Shown one piece after another: positions 36,202-45,314 of a stretch of DNA of 64,000 nucleotides (the first letter of the stretch is position 1; every line of letters starts with the position of its first letter). The translations under genes and the position numbers were made by a program. The notes under the pieces were generated by a model that was not told where the DNA came from, ran no database searches, and saw nothing but the letters and a program-made list of their open reading frames with translations. The stretch spans positions 1 to 64,000 of the forward strand of contig JADHXQ010000004.1 of the NCBI GenBank assembly GCA_016782885.1, given 5' to 3'. This DNA is from Phycisphaerae bacterium (lineage in GTDB: Bacteria; Planctomycetota; Phycisphaerae; SM23-33).

Positions 36202-37638
36202 ATGAAGCGACACAGCAGACGTGAATTTCTCAAGGCCGTCGCGCTCGGCGCCGCGGCGGTATCGCTGGGCGGCTGCAAGCAGGCAATCTCCGCATCGGCG
36301 ACCGGCAAGTCCGGCAGGAAACCCAACATCATCCTGATCATGATCGACGACATGGGCTGGATGGACCTGCACTGCCAGGGAAACAAGAATCTCGATACGC
36401 CGCATATCGACAAACTCGCCAAAGACGGAATGCGCTTCACCGACGCCTATGCTGCCGCCCCGGTGTGCTCGCCAACGCGGGCGTCGATCATGTCGGGGCA
36501 ATCGCCGGCGCGCTTGATGATCACCAACCACATCCCCGACCAGGCGCGCTTCGAGCCCAAAGGCGCCAAGCTCAAATCGGCCAAGACAATCAACGTCCTG
36601 CCGCTGGAGAAAGTCACCATCGCCGAACGCCTCAAGGCCGACGGGTACGCCACCGCCTTCATGGGCAAATGGCACCTCAGCGGAAAACGCAAGGGCAACG
36701 ATCAGGGACGCGGCGACGACCGCTTCAACCCCGAGAACCAGGGTTTCGACATTAACATTGGCGGCTGCTGCTACGGAGGTCCGCCGACGTACTGGGACCC
36801 CTACAAAATCTACAATCTCAAGCCTCGCAAGACAGGCGAGTACCTGCCCGACCGCCTGTGCGACGAGGCGATGGGGTTCATCACCGCCAGCAGCAAGGCC
36901 CGCAAACCGTTCTTCCTGTCGCTGTGGAACTACACGGTGCATTGGCCGATGGAGGCGCCAAATCCGCTGATCGAAAAGTACAAGTCTCGCGTCGGACCGG
37001 GCATCAAGGATGCCAGATACGCAGCCATGCTCGAAGCGATGGATACAGCAATGGGGCGACTTTTTGCGAAAGTCGACGAACTGGGCATCCGCGACGAGAC
37101 GCTGGTGATCTTCACTTCCGACAACGGCGCCTACGGCGGCGTGGGCGACAACAGGCCGCTTCGCCTCGACAAGGGGCACCTGTACGAAGGCGGTATCCGC
37201 GTACCGACCATCATCCGCTGGCCGGGAGTCATACCGCCCGGCACGACCTGCGCCACGCCGATTATCAGCACCGACTTCTACCCGACCCTGCTGTCCGCAG
37301 CCGGTCTGAAACCGCAAAACGGACAGATCATCGACGGCGAGGACATCACCCCCCTGCTTACGAAAACCGGCGCGCTGAAGCGCAAAGCCATCCACTTCCA
37401 CTACCCCAACTACGCCTTCCACAGATCCAACGGCCTCGGTGGAGCGATCAGGCAAGGCAAGTACAAACTCATCAAGTGGTATCTGGACGGCTCGGTGGAG
37501 CTCTACGATCTGTCGAAAGACATCTCGGAGAAAGTGAACATCGCCAGGCAGCAGCCCGCAATAGCCGCCCAAATGAAAGCCGATCTTGAAGCCTGGCTGG
37601 TCAAGAACAACGCAGTCATGCCCGAGCGAATCACCTGA
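36202..37638 (+). CDS. Tat-exported sulfatase with possible lipobox
   Basis: 478 aa. 'SRREFLKAV' Tat motif followed by 'SLGGCKQ', so C25 may be lipidated and the enzyme anchored. Type I sulfatase signatures: 'IILIMIDDMGWMD', formylglycine motif CSPTR with C89, 'GKWHLSGKRKGND', 'FTSDNGAYGG' and 'DGEDITPLL'. The two neighbouring sulfatases differ in sequence, so they probably remove sulfates at different positions. Start preceded by AAGGAAC. Converges with the clan GH-D-like gene, whose stop is 11 nt away. Confidence 0.93.
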   Translation: MKRHSRREFLKAVALGAAAVSLGGCKQAISASATGKSGRKPNIILIMIDDMGWMDLHCQGNKNLDTPHIDKLAKDGMRFTDAYAAAPVCSPTRASIMSGQSPARLMITNHIPDQARFEPKGAKLKSAKTINVLPLEKVTIAERLKADGYATAFMGKWHLSGKRKGNDQGRGDDRFNPENQGFDINIGGCCYGGPPTYWDPYKIYNLKPRKTGEYLPDRLCDEAMGFITASSKARKPFFLSLWNYTVHWPMEAPNPLIEKYKSRVGPGIKDARYAAMLEAMDTAMGRLFAKVDELGIRDETLVIFTSDNGAYGGVGDNRPLRLDKGHLYEGGIRVPTIIRWPGVIPPGTTCATPIISTDFYPTLLSAAGLKPQNGQIIDGEDITPLLTKTGALKRKAIHFHYPNYAFHRSNGLGGAIRQGKYKLIKWYLDGSVELYDLSKDISEKVNIARQQPAIAAQMKADLEAWLVKNNAVMPERIT

Positions 37639-37649
37639 GGCGCTTGCGG

Positions 37650-40193
37650 CTACTTGCTCGCGGCTACCGCGACTTTTTGTTTGGTCAGTACGTTTTGGGT
37701 GACTCGGCGGTAGTTTTGTGAGATTGGATGAGGCAGGTGCTGGTCGGTTGGCGCGGGACTGGCCTTCACGGGGCGGTCGGCGATTATCCACGCTTCGGTC
37801 GAGACCGCGGCCGCCGAGTCGCCCTTGAGGCGGGCCTGGAGCATTATCGTCTTGCCGCGGTATGGCGCCAGGTCGAAGGCGTGGATGCTCCATCTGGCGT
37901 CTTTGGACGACTGGCGGGCGGGGACGGTTTTCCCGTCGACGGTGAGTTCCACGTCGACCGTCCCCCAGGGCTGGACCACAAGTTCGTAGCGTTTCATCGC
38001 TTCGTCGGGAACTTGCAGTTTCAGGACGATCGCTTTGTCGGCAATGGCGGCTTTGGCGGCGGGCAGTGGTTTGGCCTCGACCGCCAGGGTCTCAGGCGGT
38101 CGGCCCGGATCGATCTCGCAAACGATCACGGTGTCGCCCGGAACTGTCACCTTGAACGGTTTGCCTGATGTCAGATGCCAGGACATCTGCTTTACGAACG
38201 GATAGATCGCCCTCGCCCGGTATGCCTTGCCCTTTGCGCCACGATAGTAGACCGCGGCGTCGAACGGTACTGTTAGCCTCTGGGCGTTGCGGTTTGGGTT
38301 GCGGACGGTGAGTATCGCCCTGTCACCGACCCAGCTTACAAATCCGTATATCTCGCCTTTCCCCGGATTACCGCCGATTATCACCGTGTTCTTCAGTCGA
38401 TCCTGGTTGCGCTGGGCCCAATCCGACGCCCGTCCGAGCACTTCCCACTGGTCTTCGTTGATGAGCTTGGGCGTGAGGTAGAGTTCCTTTACCATCGTCC
38501 CGCGGGCGCAGTACATCACGACGTGATTCGACCAGTTTTCCAGCAGGTCCTTCCCGTCGGTGAACGGTTTCTTGGCGGAATAAATTATCCCGTGCGTCAT
38601 GAAGTTCGCGATCGGAATAATCGGGCGGGCGGTGCGCTGGGGATTGTTGAAATTCTGGAAAAAATACTCGTCGCGATACGAGGTCGACCGGTCACGATGC
38701 GCCAGGTGCGGATACTTGCGGGAATTGCCCGAATCGCCCGACATCATCCACAACGAATCTACATGCTGAAGCCACCACGGCGAGAACCACGATCCGTTAG
38801 TGTAATTCTGGTAGACCTTCGGATTCAGCGACCGCTCGTACTTCAGCAGATCGAGCGTCACGTCAAGGCAGGCCTCGCGGGCATGACGCTGCGTGATGTA
38901 GTTGCTGGTGAAGTTGTGGTTGAAGTCGTGCTTGATGTAGTCCACGCCGGCGTCGGCGATCAGGAACTTCAACGCCTTCTTCAGGTCGCGTTGGTATTTC
39001 GGGTCGAGAATATCGAAGTATGCCTTGCCCTCCATCCACCTGGCCTCGCGTTTGAAGCCCTTGGCGTACGCGGGCTTGTAGCCGATCTTCAGCCCGTGGG
39101 CAGTGGAGTTATTCGTCCCGTCCAGCGCCATCCAAATCCCCAAGTGCGTCTTGTCGTGATCCATCAGGGCTTTGGACAGTTCCGGCAGCGGCGAATGCGA
39201 GGCGCTGACCTGCGGTTGGAATATGTACTCGAACGCCTTGGTGTTCTGCCACCCGTGGTCGGGCACAATCGCATCAAGCTTGGCGCCGTACTTTTTCAGC
39301 TTGTCGTTGATGGGCTTGTAGACGTTCGAGATGAAGTGATCGATACCGAGGTTCTTGCCTTCGGGAGAGTACCAATTGTTGTAGTGCAGGTGGCTGCGAG
39401 GGGGCTTGCGTGTTTCGGCGATGTAGTCAAACAACGCCAGTTCCGCATTGTCACCCTTGGTTTTGCTCAGGCCCATGACGGCGCGTTTGGAAACGATTGC
39501 CCACTTGCCCCCCGCCTGCTCGCGGGCGTATCCGGGGAAATGGAATACCGACACCAGACCCTTGCGCGGTGCAAAGATCTTGTCGCGTCCGTCGAGATCT
39601 ATCATGTAATCCCAGCGATAGAAGTAGTCGGGATTGGCGAAGCCGTCGCTGTGTCGACTGTAGAAGCACGGGTAGTCCGCCCCGACGAACCAGTTGCCCA
39701 GGAACACCGCCTCGCCCCGTCCGCCGCGTGAGGCCTTAGTCGGCGCGGAGAATCGCAACACGGACAGGCGGTCGATCTTCTCGCCCTTTTTCATTGTGAG
39801 CGTAACGGTCTTGTACAGATACGGACCCGTGCCCCACTCGTACGTTACCATCACGCCGCGCGGCGCTTTGGGAGACGTCGAGGCTTTGGGCTTGTACTGG
39901 ATCTGTATCGCCAGTGGGGTGGCGTTCCCGACTATTTGTTTGGGCTCATCGGCTTGGTAGTCCGCCGCCGTGAAGCGAGTATCATCGAACAACAGTATCT
40001 CGAACTCATCGCTGTCCAGCGTTATCGCATCGGAACCGTCAGCCCGCGACAGGCCGCAGTTGGCCCAAACGCCATCGGTCAGCCTGAAGTCCACCCGAAT
40101 ATGCTCGTTGGACAGTTCGATCAGTTTGGCCGCCTGCGCAACTGACGCAAACAGGCAAATCAGCAGGCACGCCAACATTCCACATCGTCTCAT
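37650..40193 (-). CDS. Exported clan GH-D-like (GH36/GH27-type) glycoside hydrolase
   Basis: 847 aa. Signal peptide about 1-21. N-terminal beta-sandwich (about 25-260), then a TIM barrel with 'SHLHYNNWYS' at 267-276, 'AIVPDHGWQN' at 308-317, 'LGIWMALDG' at 351-359 and the probable nucleophile D423 in 'VDYIKHDFNHNF'; this is the order seen in GH36 alpha-galactosidases. C-terminal beta domain (about 745-815). The 'YIKHDFN' motif in place of the usual 'KWDxN' makes the specificity uncertain; alpha-galactosidase or alpha-N-acetylgalactosaminidase are the best guesses. AAGGAACG precedes the ATG. Downstream of ThuA and the esterase with 13-nt and 1-nt gaps. Confidence 0.75.
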   Translation of the reverse strand: MRRCGMLACLLICLFASVAQAAKLIELSNEHIRVDFRLTDGVWANCGLSRADGSDAITLDSDEFEILLFDDTRFTAADYQADEPKQIVGNATPLAIQIQYKPKASTSPKAPRGVMVTYEWGTGPYLYKTVTLTMKKGEKIDRLSVLRFSAPTKASRGGRGEAVFLGNWFVGADYPCFYSRHSDGFANPDYFYRWDYMIDLDGRDKIFAPRKGLVSVFHFPGYAREQAGGKWAIVSKRAVMGLSKTKGDNAELALFDYIAETRKPPRSHLHYNNWYSPEGKNLGIDHFISNVYKPINDKLKKYGAKLDAIVPDHGWQNTKAFEYIFQPQVSASHSPLPELSKALMDHDKTHLGIWMALDGTNNSTAHGLKIGYKPAYAKGFKREARWMEGKAYFDILDPKYQRDLKKALKFLIADAGVDYIKHDFNHNFTSNYITQRHAREACLDVTLDLLKYERSLNPKVYQNYTNGSWFSPWWLQHVDSLWMMSGDSGNSRKYPHLAHRDRSTSYRDEYFFQNFNNPQRTARPIIPIANFMTHGIIYSAKKPFTDGKDLLENWSNHVVMYCARGTMVKELYLTPKLINEDQWEVLGRASDWAQRNQDRLKNTVIIGGNPGKGEIYGFVSWVGDRAILTVRNPNRNAQRLTVPFDAAVYYRGAKGKAYRARAIYPFVKQMSWHLTSGKPFKVTVPGDTVIVCEIDPGRPPETLAVEAKPLPAAKAAIADKAIVLKLQVPDEAMKRYELVVQPWGTVDVELTVDGKTVPARQSSKDARWSIHAFDLAPYRGKTIMLQARLKGDSAAAVSTEAWIIADRPVKASPAPTDQHLPHPISQNYRRVTQNVLTKQKVAVAASK

Positions 40194-40206
40194 GGGTCGC
40201 GTTCCT

Positions 40207-41253
40207 TTACGGCTTCATCGCGTGGTCGGACGGTTTAACGCCCTTTTTGAACTTGTTGAAGCCGAACGGAAGCGGTTTGTACTCGCCCACGATATCCACG
40301 TTCGATTTGGCGGGGATCTGCTTCTCCATACCGACGCACCAGTACGCCGCGTTGACCAGCATGCGCCGCAGGCCTTCGTTCGCCACGTCGCGCCCGTCGC
40401 CCATTGTTGTCATGAACACGCGCCCGACCTGCCCCTTGACGCCTTTGTAAGTTTTCGTCCACGCCATCGACATCATCGGATTGTTCTTTTTCCCCTCAGC
40501 CGGTTTGTCGGTGGGCTTCATACCGTCGATCACCTGGCCTTTGAACAGAACGGTGCTGCCTTCGGGCATCGGCATGGGAGAAACGTAAACGTCGGTAGGC
40601 CCCCAGATATCGGTGCAGCCCTGGACTATCGGATGATCCTTGGCTTCGGGAACCAGGACGCCGCGCGTGGACTGCCGACCGTGCCGACCGTGATGACCCA
40701 TCCACGTCTGACCGAGAATGCGCCGACCGAAGCCGCCTTTCCAGATTTTGCCCTTCCAGCAGAACCGTTCGTAGGTCTTGCTGCTCTTGAGCCAAAACGC
40801 CACCAGCCCCGCCCGCATACCGATCACCGGCTTGCCCGCGTCAATATACTCAGCCGCATATTTCATCTGCTCGTCGGGCAGATCGCGAAAACGCGTTGCG
40901 ATTATCATCAGATCCGCCGTCTTCAGCGCTTCAAGCCCGGGAATGTTCTTCTGGTTGTTCGGATCGATCACGCCGTCGGTGATCGAGAACAGCACCGTAC
41001 ACTTGAACCCGTGCCGCTTTGCCAGAATCTTGCCCAATTGCGGAAGACACTCTTCGGAACGATATTCCTCATCACCGGAAACCAGGACGATATGCTTACC
41101 GCCCCCGACGCCGTTGGCGCCTTCGTAGACCACCCACTCCTTGCCGTCAGGAGCGTCAGCCTTCGCCCCGGCTGCGCGATCGTTAATCACAAACGCAAAA
41201 CAAACCATAACCACCGACGCCGCCAACACAATTATCGATGCACTTTTCAACAT
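40207..41253 (-). CDS. Exported ThuA-domain protein
   Basis: 348 aa with signal peptide about 1-30. ThuA-like fold (class I glutamine-amidotransferase-like): 'KHIVLVSGDEEYRSEE' at about 53-68, 'ADLMIIATRFRDLPDEQ' near 110, 'GMRAGLVAFW' near 143, 'GQVGRVFMTTMGDG' near 288. The family is frequent beside Gfo/Idh/MocA and DUF1080 genes; its founder was linked to trehalose use and the reaction is not established. AAGGAAAAAATAGT before the ATG overlaps the end of the upstream esterase gene (1-nt gap), so the two are probably coupled. Confidence 0.87.
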   Translation of the reverse strand: MLKSASIIVLAASVVMVCFAFVINDRAAGAKADAPDGKEWVVYEGANGVGGGKHIVLVSGDEEYRSEECLPQLGKILAKRHGFKCTVLFSITDGVIDPNNQKNIPGLEALKTADLMIIATRFRDLPDEQMKYAAEYIDAGKPVIGMRAGLVAFWLKSSKTYERFCWKGKIWKGGFGRRILGQTWMGHHGRHGRQSTRGVLVPEAKDHPIVQGCTDIWGPTDVYVSPMPMPEGSTVLFKGQVIDGMKPTDKPAEGKKNNPMMSMAWTKTYKGVKGQVGRVFMTTMGDGRDVANEGLRRMLVNAAYWCVGMEKQIPAKSNVDIVGEYKPLPFGFNKFKKGVKPSDHAMKP

Positions 41254-41254
41254 A

Positions 41255-42391
41255 CTATTTTTTCCTTTTAATGTTATTTCCGCCGGCTGTTTTCATCGGC
41301 GGCTGGTCGCCCCGGCGCTTCTGCGCCGCTTCGTAGACTGGATCCTTATTTGCCGCGTTGCCCTCTTCAAACAACTTCCCGTACTTCTTCAACGCCGCCT
41401 GCACTTTTTCATCCGTCGCGTGATTGGTCGTCTTCGCCAGCATCGGTTTCATCAGTTCAGCCGACCAATACCCGACATCGAGATAGGCCCTCCCGTTATG
41501 CCGCCAATGGGTCCCGTCGCCCGAAGCGTTATAAACCGAATACGCCTTGTCGCCTTTCAAATTGATCCTGGACTTGGTGAGAATCGCCGCCGCCTGCCTG
41601 TCGCCGGATTTCCTGTTGACGCGATCGACGGCATTCTTGAACGCCGAACCCGGCGCACGGCTCGAAAGGCTCTCAACTGCAATGAAGGGAAGTTCGGGCA
41701 GTCCGAACATTGCCCGGATATCCACGATGAAATCGGCCAGGTTATCTTCGTATTCTTTGGCGTACTTTCCGCCGTCGGCATTACCGTGAACCCAGACAAC
41801 GCCCATGATCTGGTATCCGCGCTTCGGATCGTAGCCCTCAATCAGTTTCGGCAGGTTGTCCAAAGCCTTCTTCATCTTGTAGAACGCTGCCTGAAAACCG
41901 GCCCGGCGCCCTTTCAACGGACCTTGTCGCCCATTACGCCTGGCCGCACTAGGAGATGTCCAGTGCGTCGCCAGCGGAGTGCCTCCGGCGATGCTCTTGA
42001 TCAGCAGAACCTCATCATCGTAGTGATCGCCCATGGCGTGGCCGAACCCCAACTCCGGGCCGAAATAGTCAAACTGTCCAAACCCCGGCTCCAGACGGAC
42101 GTTCCTCATCTGGTTGGATATCCCGTTTCCGTTGGCCCCGGTGATCCACACATCGCTGCGGATTTTCATCAGTGAAGGCGGATACTTCTCGGGCAAGTCT
42201 TTGGTCAACTTCTCATCCAGGACCTTGACATTGCCCCGCCCGTTCATATTCGACTGCCCAAGCAGCAGAAAGACCCTGACGGGCCCTTTCCTGGCGCCGG
42301 CCTTGGGGGCAGGCGTTTGAGTCTTCGCTCCGGCCAGTGAGACACCGATCGCTAATAAACAAACGGACAGCAGAACTCTTCGCACAACCAT
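41255..42391 (-). CDS. Exported sialate-O-acetylesterase-like SGNH hydrolase
   Basis: 378 aa from ATG at 42391, fixed by AAGGAG 6 nt upstream; an in-frame start at 42421 is rejected. Signal peptide about 1-22. SGNH block I is 'FLLLGQSNMNGRG' with nucleophile S47, and the C-terminal catalytic His lies in 'GDGTHWRHNG'. The block usually read as 'QGESD' is here 'VHGNADGG', so the oxyanion/second motif deviates. Expected role: removal of acetyl groups from sugars. Ends in the basic tail 'NNIKRKK'. First gene of a three-gene unit with ThuA and the clan GH-D-like enzyme. Confidence 0.86.
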   Translation of the reverse strand: MVVRRVLLSVCLLAIGVSLAGAKTQTPAPKAGARKGPVRVFLLLGQSNMNGRGNVKVLDEKLTKDLPEKYPPSLMKIRSDVWITGANGNGISNQMRNVRLEPGFGQFDYFGPELGFGHAMGDHYDDEVLLIKSIAGGTPLATHWTSPSAARRNGRQGPLKGRRAGFQAAFYKMKKALDNLPKLIEGYDPKRGYQIMGVVWVHGNADGGKYAKEYEDNLADFIVDIRAMFGLPELPFIAVESLSSRAPGSAFKNAVDRVNRKSGDRQAAAILTKSRINLKGDKAYSVYNASGDGTHWRHNGRAYLDVGYWSAELMKPMLAKTTNHATDEKVQAALKKYGKLFEEGNAANKDPVYEAAQKRRGDQPPMKTAGGNNIKRKK

Positions 42392-42542
42392 TTCGATCTC
42401 CTTCGATCCGGCAAGCCGCATGATATCGTCATAGACGCCCGCAACACCAGTTTATTACCGAGACTTCCGCCACCTGCAGGGTATTATACTGACGACCGCA
42501 TCGCCGAGTCGGAATCTCGTTAGACTCAAAAGGAGCGTTATA

Positions 42543-45206
42543 ATGACCAGGATTGCACTGCTGGTGTGGACGGGACTTCTGTTGAGCGTAGAGGCCGCTC
42601 ATGGGGCCGGAGAGCTTACCTTCGCCTGCCGGGCGGACAATGACCTGTATCGCGCGGTGACCGCGGGCGGGACGAAGTGCGCTCGTTTCGACGAAGTAGC
42701 CAAAGCTGTCGAAGCCGCGCCGGCCGGCTCGGGCGTGCTGATCCTGGCTGGGGGGTATCCGAAGAAAACCACTGTCGTCGGCAAGGACGTTTTCACGAAG
42801 GCCGCCGCCAAGCGCCTGAGGCTGCTGGTCGAATATCCCGGCGCACTGCCCGGTCTGAAAGTGGGTAAACCCATCAGCACGCACGTTCAGCGTGTGGTGA
42901 TCAACTCGGATTTCTTCGGCAGCGATCTCAAGAAGCTGCGTATTGTTTCAGTCAACGGGCTGCACTATGTGCCCCTCGCCGCCGCCAGGTCGCATCTGGT
43001 CGCGGCGCGGGTGGCGGGGTTCGATCGTGCCGTCTACGGCCTGCCCGCGAAAACCGCACCGATTCTCTTCGAGATGCCCGGGCGCAACGTGATGGTCGCC
43101 ACTACCGGTCTGAGCCGCTTCGTCACCGGCCGCTACTCGCCGCAGGCGGCCTGGCACGACATCTGGAGCGTCATCCTGAAATGGCTCAGCGGCGGAGCTA
43201 ATGATAAAACCCCCGCCCTGCGTTGGACGCCGACCGTCCAGGCGACCTACGCGCGGGACGAGCCCCTGCCAGCAAATTACGAGTTGCAGGCGATCCGGCG
43301 CGGTATCGAGTGGTACAAGAAGGCGAAGATGATCGTCCATCCGTCGTTCGAGAAGAAAGTTGCTACTATACAGAGGATCGCCAACGTGCCCGCCGACACC
43401 CCAACCGGAGACGGTTCGCTGGGCTGCCTGGAGGCCGTGATCTCGGTGATTCACCAGGATGGAACGCAATCGATAAGTTCGGTCAGGCGGGGCGACTGCG
43501 TCTGCGAATCGGCGATGGCCCATGCGTTTGGAGGCAAAGTGCTCGAGAGCAAGGCCCACGCCGATACGGCCCGCAACCTGCTGGACTACTGGATGTTCAA
43601 GTCCGACGCCCGCAAGAAGGAGCGAGGCGACCCGAAGCACGGCGCCTACGGCCTGATCGCCTGGGGCGTCACCACGCCGGCGTGGTACAAAGCCAACTAC
43701 GGCGACGACAACGCCCGCGTCATGCTCAGCGCGCTGGCCGCGGCGGCGTTGAACGCCGACGACCGGTGGGACGAGGCGATTATGATGTGCCTGCTGGCGA
43801 ACCTCCGCACGACGGGCCGATTCGGTTTTCGGGGCGGTCGAATCGACATCGGTGCCCTGAGCGGGGGATGGCGGCGGTACTTCAACGCCCGGTCTGTGAA
43901 CTACGCGCCCCACTACGAGAGCTACCTCTGGGCGTGCTACCTGTGGGCGTACGAGCAGACGGGCTGCAAACTGTTTCTCGATCGAGCCGAGACAGCGCTT
44001 AAGATGACGATGGCGCAGCACACCGACGGTTGGAGGTGGACCAACGGGCTGGCGCAGGAAAGGGCGCGAATCATCCTTCCGCTGGCATGGCTGGTGCGAG
44101 TCAAGGACACCTCCGCCAACCGCGCAATGCTGCGAAAGGCCGTCGACGGGCTGCTCGCCCTGCAGGACAAGTGCGGCGCCATCCGCGAGGAACTCGGACG
44201 CCCGGGCAAGGGCGCCTACCCCCCGCCGCGGAGCAACAGGGCCTACGGCACGAGCGAGGCCTCGCTGATCGCCGCCAACGGCGACCCGGTGTCCGACCTG
44301 CTATACACGACGAACTTCGCGTTTCTCGGCTTGCACGAAGCGGCCGGAGCCACCGGCGACAAGGATATAATCGCAGCCGAAGACAAACTCGCCGAGTTCC
44401 TCTGCCGCATACAGGTCAAGAGCAAGACCCAGCCGGCGGTCGATGGCGGGTGGTTCCGCGCGTTCGACTTCGGTCGATGGGAGCACTGGGGCAGCAACGC
44501 CGACCACGGATGGGGCGCCTGGTGCATCGAAAGCGGATGGACGCAGGGGTGGATCACATCGGTTCTGGCGATGCGGCGGATGAAAACCTCGCTGTGGGAC
44601 CTGACCCGCAACAGCAGGATCGAGCGCCACCACGAACGCCTGCGCAAGGTGATGATGCCCGACGAGGCGATGAAACCCCCGGAGGTCCAGGCGGCGGCGC
44701 AGGCGAAGAAAATCAGCCACGCCGCCGTCGGCAAGGGCGTCAAACTGACCGCCCTGCCCAGCCCTCATTACTTCGGCCTGGGCTCAAAATCGCTGACCGA
44801 CGGGAGAGTCAGCGGCCCGGACCACACATCGGGCCTGTGGCTCGGTTTCCACGGAGACAACCTGGAGGCCGTGGTCGACCTGGGCGCCTCGCAGCCGATC
44901 CGCCAACTCGCCGCACGGTTCCTGCAGTCGATCTCCGTGGGCGTCTACCCGCCGAGGAAGGTCGTCTTCGAGATTTCGACAGACGGCAAGACGTTCGCTC
45001 AAGCCGCGTCGGTCTCCCTGGAGGACGTCGAGAAGGCCCGCGGCAAGAAGGTCCATACAGTCACGGCGCCGGCGATGAAGGCGACCGGCCGATTCGTACG
45101 CGTCCGCGCCGAGAACGTAAAGATCATTCCCAGGTTGCACCCGGCGCGCGGGAGGAAGGCGTGGTTGTTCGTCGATGAGATTCTAATCAATCCCACGACA
45201 CCCTAG
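42543..45206 (+). CDS. Exported protein with predicted alpha/alpha toroid and F5/8 type C domain
   Basis: 887 aa. Signal peptide about 1-21. Residues about 25-280 are unassigned. Residues about 280-720 are helix-rich with Trp/Gly-rich turns ('YLWACYLWAYEQTG', 'HWGSNADHGWGAWCIESGW') as in six-hairpin glycosidases and lyases. Residues about 740-885 are a discoidin-like module ('AVVDLGASQPIRQLAARF', 'GRFVRVRAENV'). This fits an unclassified polysaccharide lyase or glycosidase, but I cannot name the family. AAAAGGAG 7 nt before the ATG. Divergent from the esterase operon; no convincing promoter pair is visible in the 151-nt gap. Confidence 0.78.
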   Translation: MTRIALLVWTGLLLSVEAAHGAGELTFACRADNDLYRAVTAGGTKCARFDEVAKAVEAAPAGSGVLILAGGYPKKTTVVGKDVFTKAAAKRLRLLVEYPGALPGLKVGKPISTHVQRVVINSDFFGSDLKKLRIVSVNGLHYVPLAAARSHLVAARVAGFDRAVYGLPAKTAPILFEMPGRNVMVATTGLSRFVTGRYSPQAAWHDIWSVILKWLSGGANDKTPALRWTPTVQATYARDEPLPANYELQAIRRGIEWYKKAKMIVHPSFEKKVATIQRIANVPADTPTGDGSLGCLEAVISVIHQDGTQSISSVRRGDCVCESAMAHAFGGKVLESKAHADTARNLLDYWMFKSDARKKERGDPKHGAYGLIAWGVTTPAWYKANYGDDNARVMLSALAAAALNADDRWDEAIMMCLLANLRTTGRFGFRGGRIDIGALSGGWRRYFNARSVNYAPHYESYLWACYLWAYEQTGCKLFLDRAETALKMTMAQHTDGWRWTNGLAQERARIILPLAWLVRVKDTSANRAMLRKAVDGLLALQDKCGAIREELGRPGKGAYPPPRSNRAYGTSEASLIAANGDPVSDLLYTTNFAFLGLHEAAGATGDKDIIAAEDKLAEFLCRIQVKSKTQPAVDGGWFRAFDFGRWEHWGSNADHGWGAWCIESGWTQGWITSVLAMRRMKTSLWDLTRNSRIERHHERLRKVMMPDEAMKPPEVQAAAQAKKISHAAVGKGVKLTALPSPHYFGLGSKSLTDGRVSGPDHTSGLWLGFHGDNLEAVVDLGASQPIRQLAARFLQSISVGVYPPRKVVFEISTDGKTFAQAASVSLEDVEKARGKKVHTVTAPAMKATGRFVRVRAENVKIIPRLHPARGRKAWLFVDEILINPTTP

Positions 45207-45245
45207 CCCCGCGACGAGAATCGCCCCTGTCGCTGCGCGGGTAAG

Positions 45246-45274
45246 TTGTGGGTTGAAAGGAAACTCGGTAGAAT
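45246..45274 (+). promoter_or_regulatory. Candidate promoter of the sulfatase-PQQ fusion unit
   Basis: TTGTGG at 45246-45251 and TAGAAT at 45269-45274 with a 17-nt spacer, 40 nt before the ATG at 45315. Confidence 0.42.
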
Positions 45275-45314
45275 AATCGGACAGGCCCGCGAGTTACTCA
45301 TATTGGAGATATTG

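Noticed and set aside
35896-37893. 665-codon minus-strand frame opposite the sulfatase pair
   Set aside because: Antisense shadow of two clear sulfatases; no domain pattern and no ribosome site.
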